Below are positions 44,889 through 54,940 of a stretch of 64,000 bases of DNA, piece after piece (within the stretch, counting starts at the first letter, position 1; every line of letters begins with the position of its first letter). Below the pieces are notes generated by a model, which made no database searches, was not told the DNA's origin, and saw only the letters and a program-made list of their open reading frames with translations. The DNA is from Phoma sp. XZ068 (Eukaryota > Ascomycota > Dothideomycetes > Pleosporales > Didymellaceae), in assembly GCA_004835665.1 (NCBI GenBank), contig RBKR01000009.1, positions 744,001 through 808,000 of the forward strand. The letters are read 5' to 3'. The position numbers and the translations under genes were made by a program.

Positions 44889-46252
44889 ATGGTTGCCAGC
44901 CGCCAGAATGAGGCTCTTGCAATTATATGCATCTTTCCAGTCCTCTCCACAATTTTTGTCCTTCTGAGAACATATTCGCGCTACCTGAGTCGCAACTTTG
45001 GATGGGATGACCACTTGATCCTGCTGTCGACGCTTTTGTTGCTGGGCCAGACCTTGACAATATACAAATGTATGTGGTTTGCAAGATTGAAGTAATACAT
45101 GCACTGACACCCACAGTTGTCCTCGTGAGCGGTACTGGATATCATGTCTATGATCTCCCTAAGCAAACGGTTGCGGAGAAGACCACCGCGATGAAGTGGA
45201 GCTTCGCGGTGCAAATGCTCTATCACCCTCTGATGTGCGCCATCAGAGCGAGCATCATCTTGTTCCTGTTCCGGATGAAAGATTACCGCCGAAGGATTCG
45301 GTACTCGCTACATATTGTCTGTAAGTAATCATATCGAATCACACCATCGTCTGAATACTGACTCGACAGTCTGGTTGAACTTGGGCTATACTGTCGCAAC
45401 TACACTGGGCAACACACTGCAGTGCAATCCTGTCCAGTATGCTTGGCTTCGTCCTGAAATGGACCAGTATGATGCAGACGGCAAAGTCACAGTCGAGGGT
45501 GGAACGTGTTTTGATTCTCGGGCGTTCGTTCTTTCGAGTTGCGCGCTAAGCATCTTTATGGACATGGTCATCATACCGATCCCTTCCATCATGGTATGGA
45601 ATCTGCAAATGAGCGTCAAGACCAAGACGCTTGTCGTTTTTGTAATGAGTTTGGGTTGGATGTAAGTCGCAATACCGCTGTATGAGGTATCATACTTACG
45701 CTTTTCAGTGCTACAGGCGTGTCAGTCGGCCGATTTATAGTGTACTACTACCGTTTCGCGCCCACAAACCTTGACCGCACTTGGGACATTGGCGTCGCCA
45801 TCTCCGTCGTCGAGCCAGCCGTCCACATCATCACCGCTTGCGCCCCAGCCACCAAGGGCCTGTTCCGCATGTTGTTCCCATCGTTCAACTCGGAATATCC
45901 GACCTATGACGAGCGCTTTACTCCGTACACACCGTCAAATTCAAAATTTGGCTCCCGTACTGCAGCATCCAAGCAACGTGCGTCTCTGGGTTTCAACTTT
46001 GGACTATCCGCGAAAGCCGCCGAAGAGGGTCAAGATGTTATCATAACGGAGAGAGAACCCAAAAGTCCCAGAGGCGAGAGCGTATATGGCATGAGACCGT
46101 TGGGAAGCACCGACTCCATGGAGCACATAAGACAGGACGACTATAAGAGCACGCATGGAGCCAGAGCCAGCAATTCAAATACGGAGTACAGCAAGGGAGA
46201 CAGCGATATCATGGAAGCAGAACCGGCCCATATATTGGGCTATGCCAAATAA
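44889..46252 (+). CDS. Rhodopsin-domain fungal integral membrane protein (SAT4/PTH11-type superfamily)
   Basis: The CDS joins 44889-45069, 45117-45320, 45370-45661 and 45709-46252 (introns of 47, 49 and 47 bases), giving 406 residues. These seven-helix proteins are abundant in filamentous ascomycetes; some act in surface sensing, and most have no known ligand. Helices start with ALAIICIFPVLSTIFVLLRT, and YLSRNFGWDDHLILLSTLLL carries the family's WDDxLI motif. The loop GTGYHVYDLPKQ precedes MKWSFAVQMLYHPLMCAIRA with Cys. FWLNLGYTVATTLGNTLQC to GGTCFDSRAFVLSSCALSIF contains the conserved Cys pair, and helices 6-7 include VMSLGWIATGVSVGRFIV. The C-terminal 120 residues are a polar cytosolic tail. 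It lacks the cysteine-rich CFEM domain of PTH11 itself. Confidence 0.92.
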
Positions 46253-46489
46253 GGATGTCATATATGCACGATTGCTTTGGAGTTTGTTTTAGTCATGGCG
46301 AGCCTGCGTTGCTTCAACAGCGATATACCATCTATCCGTTCTTTGAGCTTTGAGAATACCATTAGATTCGCAGCATCGGCTTTCTTGGTGTACTTGTAGA
46401 CTCCCAAACACCACTCTACATTACTGTACGATTTTTGGTCTGACAGTACTGCGCTGATAGCTTTGCTAATACTTATCGCCTTCCATATC

Positions 46490-48446
46490 TCATAGCTCAA
46501 GGGTTCCGATTCTGCTTCCAGCGCTTCCACCAACACCCCACGGTCCGTCGTTCACCCTCCTCTTCACCATGAACAGTACGTCTTCTCGTCCGCCATTTTC
46601 TTCGAGTTGACGTCCCAAGGCCTTCAGCACGTCGAACTTTGCCATTGCAACCTGGTAGGCTGCATTCTCTGCGTCGCCTCGTCCGCCGACAAGGTTCGAG
46701 AATGATGTAGCAGGCTTCAGTAGCGCAGGAAGTACACCCCCACTGATACTCGGATCAAGGACGAGTTCGAGACCAGACTTTGGAAACTTGCTCAGTCGGG
46801 TATAGGTAGGGTCGTTCGCAGGAATGTCCGGTATGGGATCGGAAGACCAGGATGCGGTGATGAGAGCGCGCAGAAACCCAAGAGCTGCGAGGGCATTCTC
46901 CTTCATTGCCACAGTGTCGGCGTGACTAATCAGATCTGAGAAGGTGTTCGGCTTCTTGCTTATGAACAGCGCAGTGAGCAGCCGCGCGAACGCGGACTCG
47001 ATTTGTGTGCGCTTCGCATCTGACCCTATTGTCTCGACTTGCGGGAATGTAATATCCTCCTGCATGATGTTAGTCACTCTATCAGAACGAGACCCAAATC
47101 ACACACCTTAGGCGGTCCGTGAAAGATGGTCGCCAGTGTCTTCAGGGCATCTTGATTTGTTCTAGTAACTGGCATGTCGAGTATAATACATTCATCCCAA
47201 GCAAGAGTTGCGCCCCGACGAGGTATCAGCGTTGATCTAGGCATGGCAGCGATGATGCTGAGATCGCTGCTTTCGCACTTTCGGACGTTGCGGTGAACGT
47301 AGTTACGTATTGTTGACATCTCTGGACTCTTTTCGAAGTTTTCTGGATAGTTGAATGCGTAATCGCTAATGTACTTCGCCGTTCGGCTGCTTAGGAACGA
47401 ATGCTCCACGCCAGGATTATCTGTGGTATGGAAGTCGATGAGCTTCTTGTGTATGCCTTGCGCCTGGAGGAAATCCAGCGAAAGGCTCGAATCGTAGGGT
47501 CTATCTTATGTCAGAGGTGACCAAGTGAGGCACGATCCTTTACATACGTGAGATGCGGTGTTGTCTTGACCGTAGTGATTAATACACTGAAGAAGTTGAT
47601 AAGGGTCATGTACATGAGCATGTCGTCTTCGGTGTCCACCATCTTTGTTGTGGCATAGTGAAGGAGGCCCTCGCTGTCGCTCAACCCAACTTCCCGCCCC
47701 ACGTCTACAATATGTGAGGCAACCAGAGTGTCCCAGTGCATGGAGCCAACACGCGGTAGCCACGACAGCAGTCGCGCTTGTGCTATAGTCTTGTCTCGCT
47801 TGTTGAGGACCGGTAAGGGCGGTGAGGCCAATTTCTTGAGTGACGTATGGTAGTAGTACAGGGAGCGGACATCTTGGTCGTTGAACAGTCGCCGCCACAT
47901 GGGGCCAGTACCATACGTGTGTGTTGTGTCTTCTCCACCGATTGAAAGTGGCTCGTTCTTGGAAGCTTTTAGTAGAGATACAAGCAGATCTTCTGCTTGT
48001 GTGGCTATCCGTGTATCCTGAGTGCAAAGCCAAAGACGAACAATAGACGCGACGACTCCAGGTCGGTTCGCCAGTGCTTGCGTATCAGCACTACTCGCTG
48101 TAGCCTTGTCCAGCAATGACAAGATCAGTGCATGAAACGGTGTAGCTTGTAAGTCAAGTGCAATCTCGAAATTCACATCTTTGATGTCTTCGAATCGATA
48201 GGGTGTTGCAAGCTTGATGATGAAGTGCACAAGAGGGGTTGGATCTTGCTGGAGCTGGGGTAGCAAGGCAGCAATCTGTAGAAACAGCGGCCGTGTCTCT
48301 TTCCACGTTTGACTCCGGTACTCGGGCGTGCTTGTGAAGAGTTCACACTGCTCAAGTAGGTCTGTGTCGAGTTGGGTCGTTGAATCGCTCTCGACAGTCT
48401 GTAGATGCGCCGACAAGTCGGTCAGTACGGCAGATGGAGGAGCCAT
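46490..48446 (-). CDS. HSM3: 26S proteasome chaperone HSM3-like protein
   Basis: The CDS joins 48446-47548, 47500-47107 and 47059-46490 (both introns 47 bases), giving 620 residues. HSM3 (PSMD5/S5b family) holds the Rpt1-Rpt2 ATPase pair during base assembly; in yeast it was first found as a mismatch-repair phenotype, hence its old annotation. The chain is all-helical with ARM/HEAT-like pairs: PLFLQIAALLPQLQQDP, FHALILSLLDKATASS, VVASIVRLWLCTQDTRIA. The first join gives HLTPYDSSLSLDFLQAQGIH and the second IFHGPPKEDITFPQVE. The acceptor of the first intron is at ATAG, since an earlier AAG would create a stop. The C-terminus ends MVKRRVNDGPWGVGG. The family call rests on layout and the N-terminal domain. 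Confidence 0.75.
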
Positions 48447-49055
48447 GGTATTCTGAGCAAGGCGCCACTCAGATGGTTAGAGGAATAGAGGTGCTCTGTG
48501 TATGCGGTCTGCAGCGGGGCGACGCTGACAATACTTTCCCAATCTGCAGAAGGTTCTAGTTCGAGCTCAGGTGACTACGCGTCTCTGCAGCTTTCGACGC
48601 GTTTAATCGGTTTCTACACAATTCTTGTCTCTGGAGTTCGTCGCTGCAGCGGCAAGTTTGTAATGCGCGTTGAGAGTTGTTTGTCAATGTTGACGTCAGA
48701 CCTGGCGGCTTCGAGCTCGTTGGTCGTTGTGGAGAACACTACAGGAGTTTTCGCTGTAATTTCAATATGGCGAACTAGATCTCTTTGCATCGATGGTTGA
48801 TACAGCAGCCGTAGCGCACGTTGATGTGCTGCCAAACGTCGTACAATACTGGTACTTGTAGGCGGGGAACGATGTCGGCTAGGGTGCCCCACTTGAGCAG
48901 ACGTCGGCTGCAACTGCATCAAATAATTTCTGACTCGGCTTTAAAACATCCACCACGATATTGCAAGCACGGCCGATAGACGCTGCTAAACCAGGGCCGA
49001 CTAGAAGCAGCGCATTCTCACAGCGACCAGCCCTAGCGATCACGCGCAACGAGGA
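48447..49055. promoter_or_regulatory. Shared divergent upstream region (HSM3 / RPC31)
   Basis: The 609 bases lie between the two start codons. I looked for the GGTGGCAAA proteasome-associated control element and did not see an exact copy. Short frames only. Confidence 0.4.
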
Positions 49056-49987
49056 ATGCCGCCAGCTGGTAGAGGAGGGCGCGGCGGTGCGCGCGGAGCG
49101 TTCAACCCGCGATCGGGCACAGTGACGATTGGTGGCACCGAGCTGAACTGGGACTTGTCAGGCCTGGAGATACAGAAGGGACCCGCGGAGCGCTTTCCAG
49201 TAGGCATATGCTGTACCTCGTGCGCAATCACATGCTCGAACCTGCGATGATGCGCTCGAATGCTCAAGACTGTAGCTAAGATGATGACAGGAAGCTCCTC
49301 CTCCCCAAGCGCCTCCACCGACCGCCGACGAAGCCAGAATAGTGCAGCACTTCCTGCAAGTACGCGATCGCATACACGAAGGACCGTTCTACACAGTCCT
49401 AAATGATGGCATGAAGAACGGCCTGAAGAGGAAGGCCAGCGAGCCTGCACCCACCGAAGATTCGCTGTTCAACCCATTCACCGACAACCAGACATACTCA
49501 GCGAAGTACCTAAAGGTTCGGAGAAGACTCCCGAAACTCGATGAGCGTCCATATGGTAAGTAGGGGAACAATCAGCCGGCTGGGAACTTGTGCTCATGAA
49601 TACAATCCAGTCACGGAAATATTCCCTGCAGAATTACGACCCACACTCGACGGTACAAGAGGGGACGGCAACTTGTCAAAGAAGCGCAGAACTCTTGGCG
49701 TTACCAAAGTCAACGCTGTCTCTCAGATCGAGCGCATGATCAGATTCGAGGAAGGCCGAACCAATGAAGCAGAGGCGCGCGCTGAGGAGGAAGAAGACGA
49801 GGACGAAGATGAGGAAGCAGAACAAGACGAGGACAAGCCAGACGCCATCGACGAGGATGCTGACTTCTCTGCCCAGTCGAGTGACTCGGAAGAGTCGGAC
49901 GACGACTACAATGCCGAGCAATATTTCGATAACGGAGAAGATGACGACATTGACGACGCTGATCCGTATGAAAACACATACGAATAA
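49056..49987 (+). CDS. RPC31: RNA polymerase III subunit RPC31 (RPC7-like)
   Basis: The CDS joins 49056-49199, 49291-49555 and 49611-49987 (introns 91 and 55 bases), giving 261 residues. RPC31 is part of the Pol III-specific trimer needed for initiation at tRNA and 5S genes. The N-terminus is Gly/Arg-rich (MPPAGRGGRGGARGAFNPR). After the first join come TADEARIVQHFLQVRDRIHE and GPFYTVLNDG, matching yeast KDGPFYT. YSAKYLKVRRRLPKLDERPY and VTEIFPAELRPTLDG follow, as in yeast. The end is highly acidic (EEEEDEDEDEEAEQDEDK) and closes with DDDYNAEQYFDNGEDDD, which is nearly the yeast signature. The first exon stops at ERFP, phase 0, before EAPPPQAPPP. The match in order and motifs makes this firm despite low overall similarity. 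Confidence 0.93.
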
Positions 49988-50318
49988 GCATTGAGCTTAC
50001 TATTTTTTGAGCATATGGTCCTAGCGTTTTTGTGAGTGGCATTGCCGGCGTTGGTTGAGTGGATACCCATTTTCACATATTATTTGGTTCAGCTCAGTAA
50101 CCAATCCATACAATATCAGGATCTCGTTCCCATCCGTGGTTGATACATCTGATTTAATGAGTTATTTCAGACTTAATGTGAGCTCTGCTCTACAATCTTC
50201 AAGGTTTCTCTGTTATGGTTCCCCACGTCTGCCCCTATAATCAAATGAAACGCCAGATATAAATCGACAAAACAGCAAAGCACGAAATTCAAGCTTCACT
50301 GTCGGTACTGCAGACAAT
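49988..50318. other. Intergenic, 331 b
   Basis: This holds the RPC31 3' flank and upstream region of the next orphan. It is AT-rich with oligo-T runs. Nothing recognised. Confidence 0.4.
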
Positions 50319-51764
50319 ATGGCCAAAACCAAATCCATTAACTTGGCAGAGCGGCTTCGTATGAACGTTTTAGAGAACCATGCGAAGTACCTCACAGACC
50401 GCCAAGAGAAGGCGCAGGATATGCCAAATCTCCGTCCAGACCATCAAGAATACTTTCAACAGTGTCTTGCTGATTACAAGGCAGGATCTGATCTTAAGGC
50501 GACATCTGTCTCTCGAGACCGCGGGATACCCTTCAACCATTACCTTGGCCAGCCCACCTTTATCACCCTTATAACTCTAAGCGTACTTGGCCACCCTTGC
50601 GAGCTCGGTGGAGAATATGATGACACAATCAGGTTCCACAACGAACCTCTTGCTTCACGGCTATGGATTACCGGGTTCTCGAAGAAGCCCCAGCGCGCAA
50701 GCGAGGACGATAGTTTGTGGAGACAAATCACCCTTCACACTCTACATACCTCAATACAGATAACTCTTGACAAGCCGGCAGGTTTAGCCAGGATCTTTGG
50801 ACTTGTCGCTGCTTTTTACGCCCAATTTACTCTGAATCATCTAAACTCAAATTGTTCTGGTTCGAAGGCGACCAGGCCAGAGCGCTTCTCCGACGAAAAG
50901 CTGCTTAAAACTCTAGCCAGTTCGGAGTATAAAGAAGGCCAACCAGGATCCGCCCGTTTTGTCGCAGCTGCTCACCATATAGAAAGGGATTGTGTTCTCA
51001 ACGCAGTGACGGAACTATTCACACCTTTCAGGAGCATAATACCACGCTCCTATTCAAAATTCATCGACTTCCATCACAGCAGCGAACAAACCTGGAACTA
51101 CCTAAATGAAGTGCAGATCTGGCGTGCGAAGAAATTCTACCCTCAAATTGTGGACGGGTTAGAAAGCTGTGTCCTAGTCTCCGGTCTGACGGCCTCTAGT
51201 GAAGACTCGGATGCAGAAAGTGACGAAGAAGAAGAGAATGAAGAGAAATTACGCTGGTTTTCAAAATGGCTACAAGATTGTGGACTACAAGTTCCGCCGA
51301 AGCTGCACTATCGGCATAAAGAGGCGCTTCTTTACGATTTGGCCCAGCCGCTTGAGCGATGGCATCTAGTCATGAGAGTCTTGGATGAGCGGGATCGCAA
51401 TAAAAAAGCGTTCGAACGAGAGATTGCTGAGCTAAAGAAAGATTGGAGGGGGAAGTACTGTCCACAGTGGAAGTATCAGATAAGTGAGAAGACAAGGAAA
51501 CGGGTTGAGCGATTGACGAGGTGCAGGGGAAGGGAGTCTCCGCTAAGATTTTGCATCACGAATGAGAGTGAGAGTGAGATGCAGTTTTTGGGGAGAAGAA
51601 ACAGGAAAAGGAGCTGGGAGATGATGAATCACGAGTGTATTGAGCCTACAGAAGCAGTGACAGGACTGTGCATCGTAGAAGCCAGGAAGGAGGACAAAAG
51701 AAGCGAAACGGCCGCTACCGACGAGGAGCCCGTCACAGCTGTTGTCAGCACACCTTGTATGTAA
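50319..51764 (+). CDS. Hypothetical protein (481 residues)
   Basis: I do not recognise this protein. It is a single exon starting ATG at 50319 in the context ATATGGCC. No signal peptide or membrane helix is seen. The N-terminal 300 residues look globular, with aromatic-rich stretches such as GIPFNHYLGQPTFITLITLS and GLARIFGLVAAFYAQFTLNH. A short acidic linker (DSDAESDEEEENEEKLRW) separates a basic, helical C-terminal part (RDRNKKAFEREIAELKKDWR, KTRKRVERLTRCRGRESP). The overall shape suits a nuclear or cytosolic protein, possibly lineage-limited. It opens the run of unrecognised genes at 50-57 kb. Codon use looks ordinary. Confidence 0.75.
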   Translation: MAKTKSINLAERLRMNVLENHAKYLTDRQEKAQDMPNLRPDHQEYFQQCLADYKAGSDLKATSVSRDRGIPFNHYLGQPTFITLITLSVLGHPCELGGEYDDTIRFHNEPLASRLWITGFSKKPQRASEDDSLWRQITLHTLHTSIQITLDKPAGLARIFGLVAAFYAQFTLNHLNSNCSGSKATRPERFSDEKLLKTLASSEYKEGQPGSARFVAAAHHIERDCVLNAVTELFTPFRSIIPRSYSKFIDFHHSSEQTWNYLNEVQIWRAKKFYPQIVDGLESCVLVSGLTASSEDSDAESDEEEENEEKLRWFSKWLQDCGLQVPPKLHYRHKEALLYDLAQPLERWHLVMRVLDERDRNKKAFEREIAELKKDWRGKYCPQWKYQISEKTRKRVERLTRCRGRESPLRFCITNESESEMQFLGRRNRKRSWEMMNHECIEPTEAVTGLCIVEARKEDKRSETAATDEEPVTAVVSTPCM

Positions 51765-52458
51765 GCGTATTGGATATGAAAGACGAAAAGAGGTAGAGAT
51801 CTATACAAACAACATGCTGTGTTGGAATGCTTCGTAGGTATTCTCTAACCCCCTTCGGTGAGTGTCGCGATACACCTTCGTTACAACCACTACCCACGCG
51901 ATTCATTTTCCCAAATTTCAAGACCTGAAAGTGAAATTCCAACCTCACTCCTGCTGCAGGATGGAAACCAAAGTTAGTCGATGTGGCGGAGCGCGCTGGC
52001 TGGATGCCTGGAGCTGCCGCAACAGGAAGCCATCACAGCTTTGACGAATAACTGGCAGTCAACCTCGTATACTTACGTGATTTCATACTCAAAGCGGTCT
52101 CACATGACTTGGTAAACCAGAGATCACAGATCTTGCATTCACAGCCTGGTGCAGATCCCACTAATCAGGACCCTGCATTGTCCCATGCACCCGTTGCCGC
52201 GGGGCTTGTCCAACCGGTCACCCTCACATGGGGAAGTTTAACTGAACATCAGGCGAGCCAAGATACCAAGATCACCACCTGTGCAAGGCTTATCCGGCTA
52301 AGCGGTTGTGTTGTATCGCTCCCGCATCTGACTGGCGAGGATGAATACTCGTGGCGTCAGGCTGATTGATCGGTAGGCGCGTTCGGGTCATGAAATAAGT
52401 ATTGAGGCAGTCACAGTTCAGAGAGGTTCAAAAAGCTTTGCCAGCATTAAACATCAAT
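51765..52458. other. Intergenic, 690 b
   Basis: This holds the 3' flank of one orphan and upstream of the next, on the same strand. The frame at 52109-52369 has no domain and no ATG context I trust. Nothing else seen. Confidence 0.4.
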
Positions 52459-52896
52459 ATGAGCATAAATGTTAGAGCCCATGATTTCACACCATCTTAT
52501 CACAAGATGACTGGAGAAGAATACAGAAAGATGGCTTTTGTACCCACTAACACAAACTTGGAGATGAGGCCGGTTAATGAACAGGCTCCAATGCAAATGC
52601 AGAAGCAGAGTAAGCGCGTCGATCGGGCAAAGAAACGTATGACTGATAACGATGCAGGTGAACAGAAGCCCGTGGACAACTTGCGGAAAGATCCACTCTC
52701 CACACCGTCCACTTTGCCGGAGGAGTGGACAAACTGGCATTCAAATCCTCGGCAAGAGATTAAACGCGTCAGTGGAAACTTTAATGCGCCCACACATGTC
52801 GAAGTCGAACGACACAACGATACCAAGAGTCCGCGGGGCTTTAGAGGGACGATCAAGGGTTGGGTGAAGAGGTCGCCTCCTCCCACGGTCGCCTGA
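52459..52896 (+). CDS. Hypothetical protein (145 residues)
   Basis: I do not recognise this protein. A single exon starts at the first ATG (52459) of a frame that is open from 52402 only to a TTG. The sequence is hydrophilic and probably disordered. It is rich in Lys, Arg, Asn, Gln and Met, with a basic stretch KQSKRVDRAKKRM near residue 50 that resembles a nuclear localisation signal, and a basic Pro-rich end (TIKGWVKRSPPPTVA). No hydrophobic core is seen. The regular frame and ATG in a TATGAGC context give moderate support for a real gene. It is followed after 102 bases by the candidate secreted protein on the same strand. Confidence 0.55.
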   Translation: MSINVRAHDFTPSYHKMTGEEYRKMAFVPTNTNLEMRPVNEQAPMQMQKQSKRVDRAKKRMTDNDAGEQKPVDNLRKDPLSTPSTLPEEWTNWHSNPRQEIKRVSGNFNAPTHVEVERHNDTKSPRGFRGTIKGWVKRSPPPTVA

Positions 52897-52998
52897 GAAC
52901 CTTCACGCCCACGTTGATGTTACTGGCTCATTTGTCTGCTTCCATAGATACCCTTGCCTGTGCAGATCAATTTCACACATTCTAATTTTCAGTTTCAA

Positions 52999-53535
52999 AT
53001 GGTGCTTGTTGGGTCGCTTGTTCTCTCTTGTGTCGCTTTCCAAGGCGCCATCGCGTTGCCGCAGCATCAGTATGATGTCACGTTTCCCAGCCTCTTCTCA
53101 CCCGCTCTCCGCGCCGTTTCCCCCCGCAAACATCCTCGCGTACGAATTTCAACGTCTCAAACGTCAGCCGCTCTCCGTGCACGGCTTGCTTTTGTGAACG
53201 CAGAAGGCAACAATCAGCCCATGGCACTTCACGGCTCGTCAGACCCTGAACGCAATGTGGCAAGATCGCCAGCTTTCACATCATTGCCATATGCGGAAAG
53301 AATCCCCAAGCACAACAATACTACAATGACGTCTCAAGATAACACATGTCTTGCATGGCTTCCCGTCTGTTTGCTCAGGGGCAAGAAACCGTTTAAAATG
53401 CCATGGCACTGTTTCCGCTTAAATCAAGATATCCATGCCAGGCAACATCGCCAATCAATAAAGCATACATCGCGATCACATAACCTTGGTCTATCACGAC
53501 TATCACGACACCCCTCCCCGGTACTCCTGCCTTGA
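52999..53535 (+). CDS. Candidate small secreted protein (178 residues)
   Basis: I do not recognise this protein. The first ATG of the frame (52999) starts a classic secretion signal: MVLVGSLVLSCVAFQGAIAL, with a cleavage site predicted after IALP or nearby. The mature part is basic, rich in Ser, Arg and His, with one NNTT glycosylation-type site (NTT). Three Cys remain after the signal: two in DNTCLAWLPVCLLRG and one in PWHCFRLN. No known domain. Size and layout match fungal small secreted proteins, a group that includes effectors, but with few cysteines and a Arg/Ser-rich end that could equally be read-through of a shorter exon (a GTACGA donor lies at 53139). Whether it is expressed or secreted is not shown. 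Confidence 0.5.
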   Translation: MVLVGSLVLSCVAFQGAIALPQHQYDVTFPSLFSPALRAVSPRKHPRVRISTSQTSAALRARLAFVNAEGNNQPMALHGSSDPERNVARSPAFTSLPYAERIPKHNNTTMTSQDNTCLAWLPVCLLRGKKPFKMPWHCFRLNQDIHARQHRQSIKHTSRSHNLGLSRLSRHPSPVLLP

Positions 53536-53586
53536 AGAGTATTTCGGATCGAGGGTGTGACCTCAGAGTGGAGCAACAACATCATA

Positions 53587-54051
53587 ATGGATCATTACCC
53601 TGAAGTGAACGTCGAGGTGCAAGAACACCCATCAAGCACCTCGCGCCACGACTCTGCATCTTCAGTCACCAAAGCCTCCGACTTCCACTCGCCACCATCA
53701 CTTGTCCCAAGTCGACAACCGTCACACACGATGTCTTCTACTATTATCGCTTCCTCTGGCACGCCAGAACAGCATCATTCAACTTCAGATCCACTCACAT
53801 CAGACACTACTGAAGAACAAGAGCGCAAGGACTCCATCCACACCGACGAACAAACCGCGAGGAAGCTCAAAGCCGAGTTCGCTCGGTACACAGATGCGCC
53901 ACCGCCATACTCAGAGGAACAGTACGAAAATAAGACTGAGGAGGAACAACTTAGCATGAGGGCACGAGATTATGCGAAAGAGCTTAGCAGGATGATGGGC
54001 CACCAGCTCGTAAGAGGGCTTGAGACGAATGACAAGGAGGACAAGTCGTAA
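53587..54051 (+). CDS. Hypothetical protein (154 residues) with PPxY motif
   Basis: I do not recognise this protein. A single exon starts at the first ATG (53587); upstream the frame is open to a GTG only. The first 90 residues are Ser/Thr/His-rich and disordered. The segment DAPPPYSEEQYENKTEEEQ contains PPPY, the ligand for WW domains of Nedd4/Rsp5-type ubiquitin ligases, as in arrestin-like adaptors and some membrane cargoes. The end is helical and charged (MRARDYAKELSRMMGHQLV), closing in KEDKS. No membrane segment, so binding to a WW protein is an inference from the motif alone. It lies 51 bases after the candidate secreted gene. Confidence 0.6.
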   Translation: MDHYPEVNVEVQEHPSSTSRHDSASSVTKASDFHSPPSLVPSRQPSHTMSSTIIASSGTPEQHHSTSDPLTSDTTEEQERKDSIHTDEQTARKLKAEFARYTDAPPPYSEEQYENKTEEEQLSMRARDYAKELSRMMGHQLVRGLETNDKEDKS

Positions 54052-54597
54052 GGAAGGTCCAGAAGTGCTACGATGAGAGTGCCTCACCCCAGATTTGTTC
54101 CACCTGCAGGCTGGTCCTACATGACATAAGCATTTGAGCGAAGCATGGCGTTATAGTGAGGCGCAAAGCACCAGTGTAGCTGGTTTACGTCTTGACTGAT
54201 CGAGACTTTCTGAATTTCAATATGAACATTTCCAAATCTGGAACACTTCTTTCCTGTTCCTGATTTTTTTCACCTGCTTCCAGTTGATACCAAATTTTGA
54301 ATTGTGGTTGGTGGTTCCAGTAATGATCGCCGCGTAATCCGCATCAGACAAGGCGCATTCGTCAACTCAGAGACACAGCCGCTGACGCACACAACTCTGA
54401 CGAAGCCTTGTAGCAAAACCAAGCTTGCGTCCACCTCATTCTCAGCCACTTTGTGTTCAGCTCTTCTCAGCCACTGCGCATTTGCGGTCTTCATCCCTGT
54501 CCCAAATGCACAAGCCTCAACAAGCAACATCTTGCGCCAACTAGGTTTTACAAACACCACGAGGAATTGACTGCCAAACCGTTCTGCGTCTAGCGTC
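54052..54597. other. Intergenic, 550 b
   Basis: This lies between two small orphan genes on the same strand. A frame at 54304-54570 lacks support. Oligo-T near 54262. Nothing recognised. Confidence 0.4.
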
Positions 54598-54940
54598 ATG
54601 GCATCAACAAGTACGAAGATGATTGACCATATGAGTGTTTGTGCACAAGGTACGAACTCACAATCGCCTTCTACACACGCTTATCTCGCTTGCTCGCAAC
54701 GAACATCAAACTGACGGTTTCCATGCAGATCCAAACAGCCCCGTCGTAAAATACAAGCCTTCAAAGCTCAATAGAATCCTGCACCCCAAGAGTTCGAAGA
54801 GTGAACACGCAGGGCGACAGGATGACGAGGCAAAGATGATGAGACAGAATGCACGAGAGACAGAAGATGCAAGCAAACAGAGCTGGGAATCAAGACGCAG
54901 CCAAGGTCGCAAGAGCTGTGAAGCAAGCCCTCAGGACTGA
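54598..54940 (+). CDS. Hypothetical protein (87 residues), spliced
   Basis: I do not recognise this protein. The CDS joins 54598-54649 and 54729-54940 around a 79-base intron with a GTACGA donor, a CTGACG branch and a TGCAG acceptor. The first exon encodes MASTSTKMIDHMSVCAQ, and the join gives CAQDPNSPVVKYKPSKLNRI. The rest is hydrophilic, highly charged and likely helical (RQDDEAKMMRQNARETEDAS). No signal peptide, membrane segment or domain. Support comes from the consensus splice signals, the restored frame and a typical leader position. The intron-retained frame continues upstream only from a GTG. Chance cannot be excluded at this length. Confidence 0.4.

Noticed and set aside
44889..46252. 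Naming the rhodopsin-domain protein as PTH11
   Set aside because: It has the seven-helix domain and WDD motif but no CFEM domain, so only the superfamily is supported.
41577..46252. A secondary-metabolite cluster formed by the BBE oxidase and the rhodopsin-domain protein
   Set aside because: No backbone synthase (PKS, NRPS, terpene cyclase), P450 or cluster regulator lies nearby; adjacency alone is weak.
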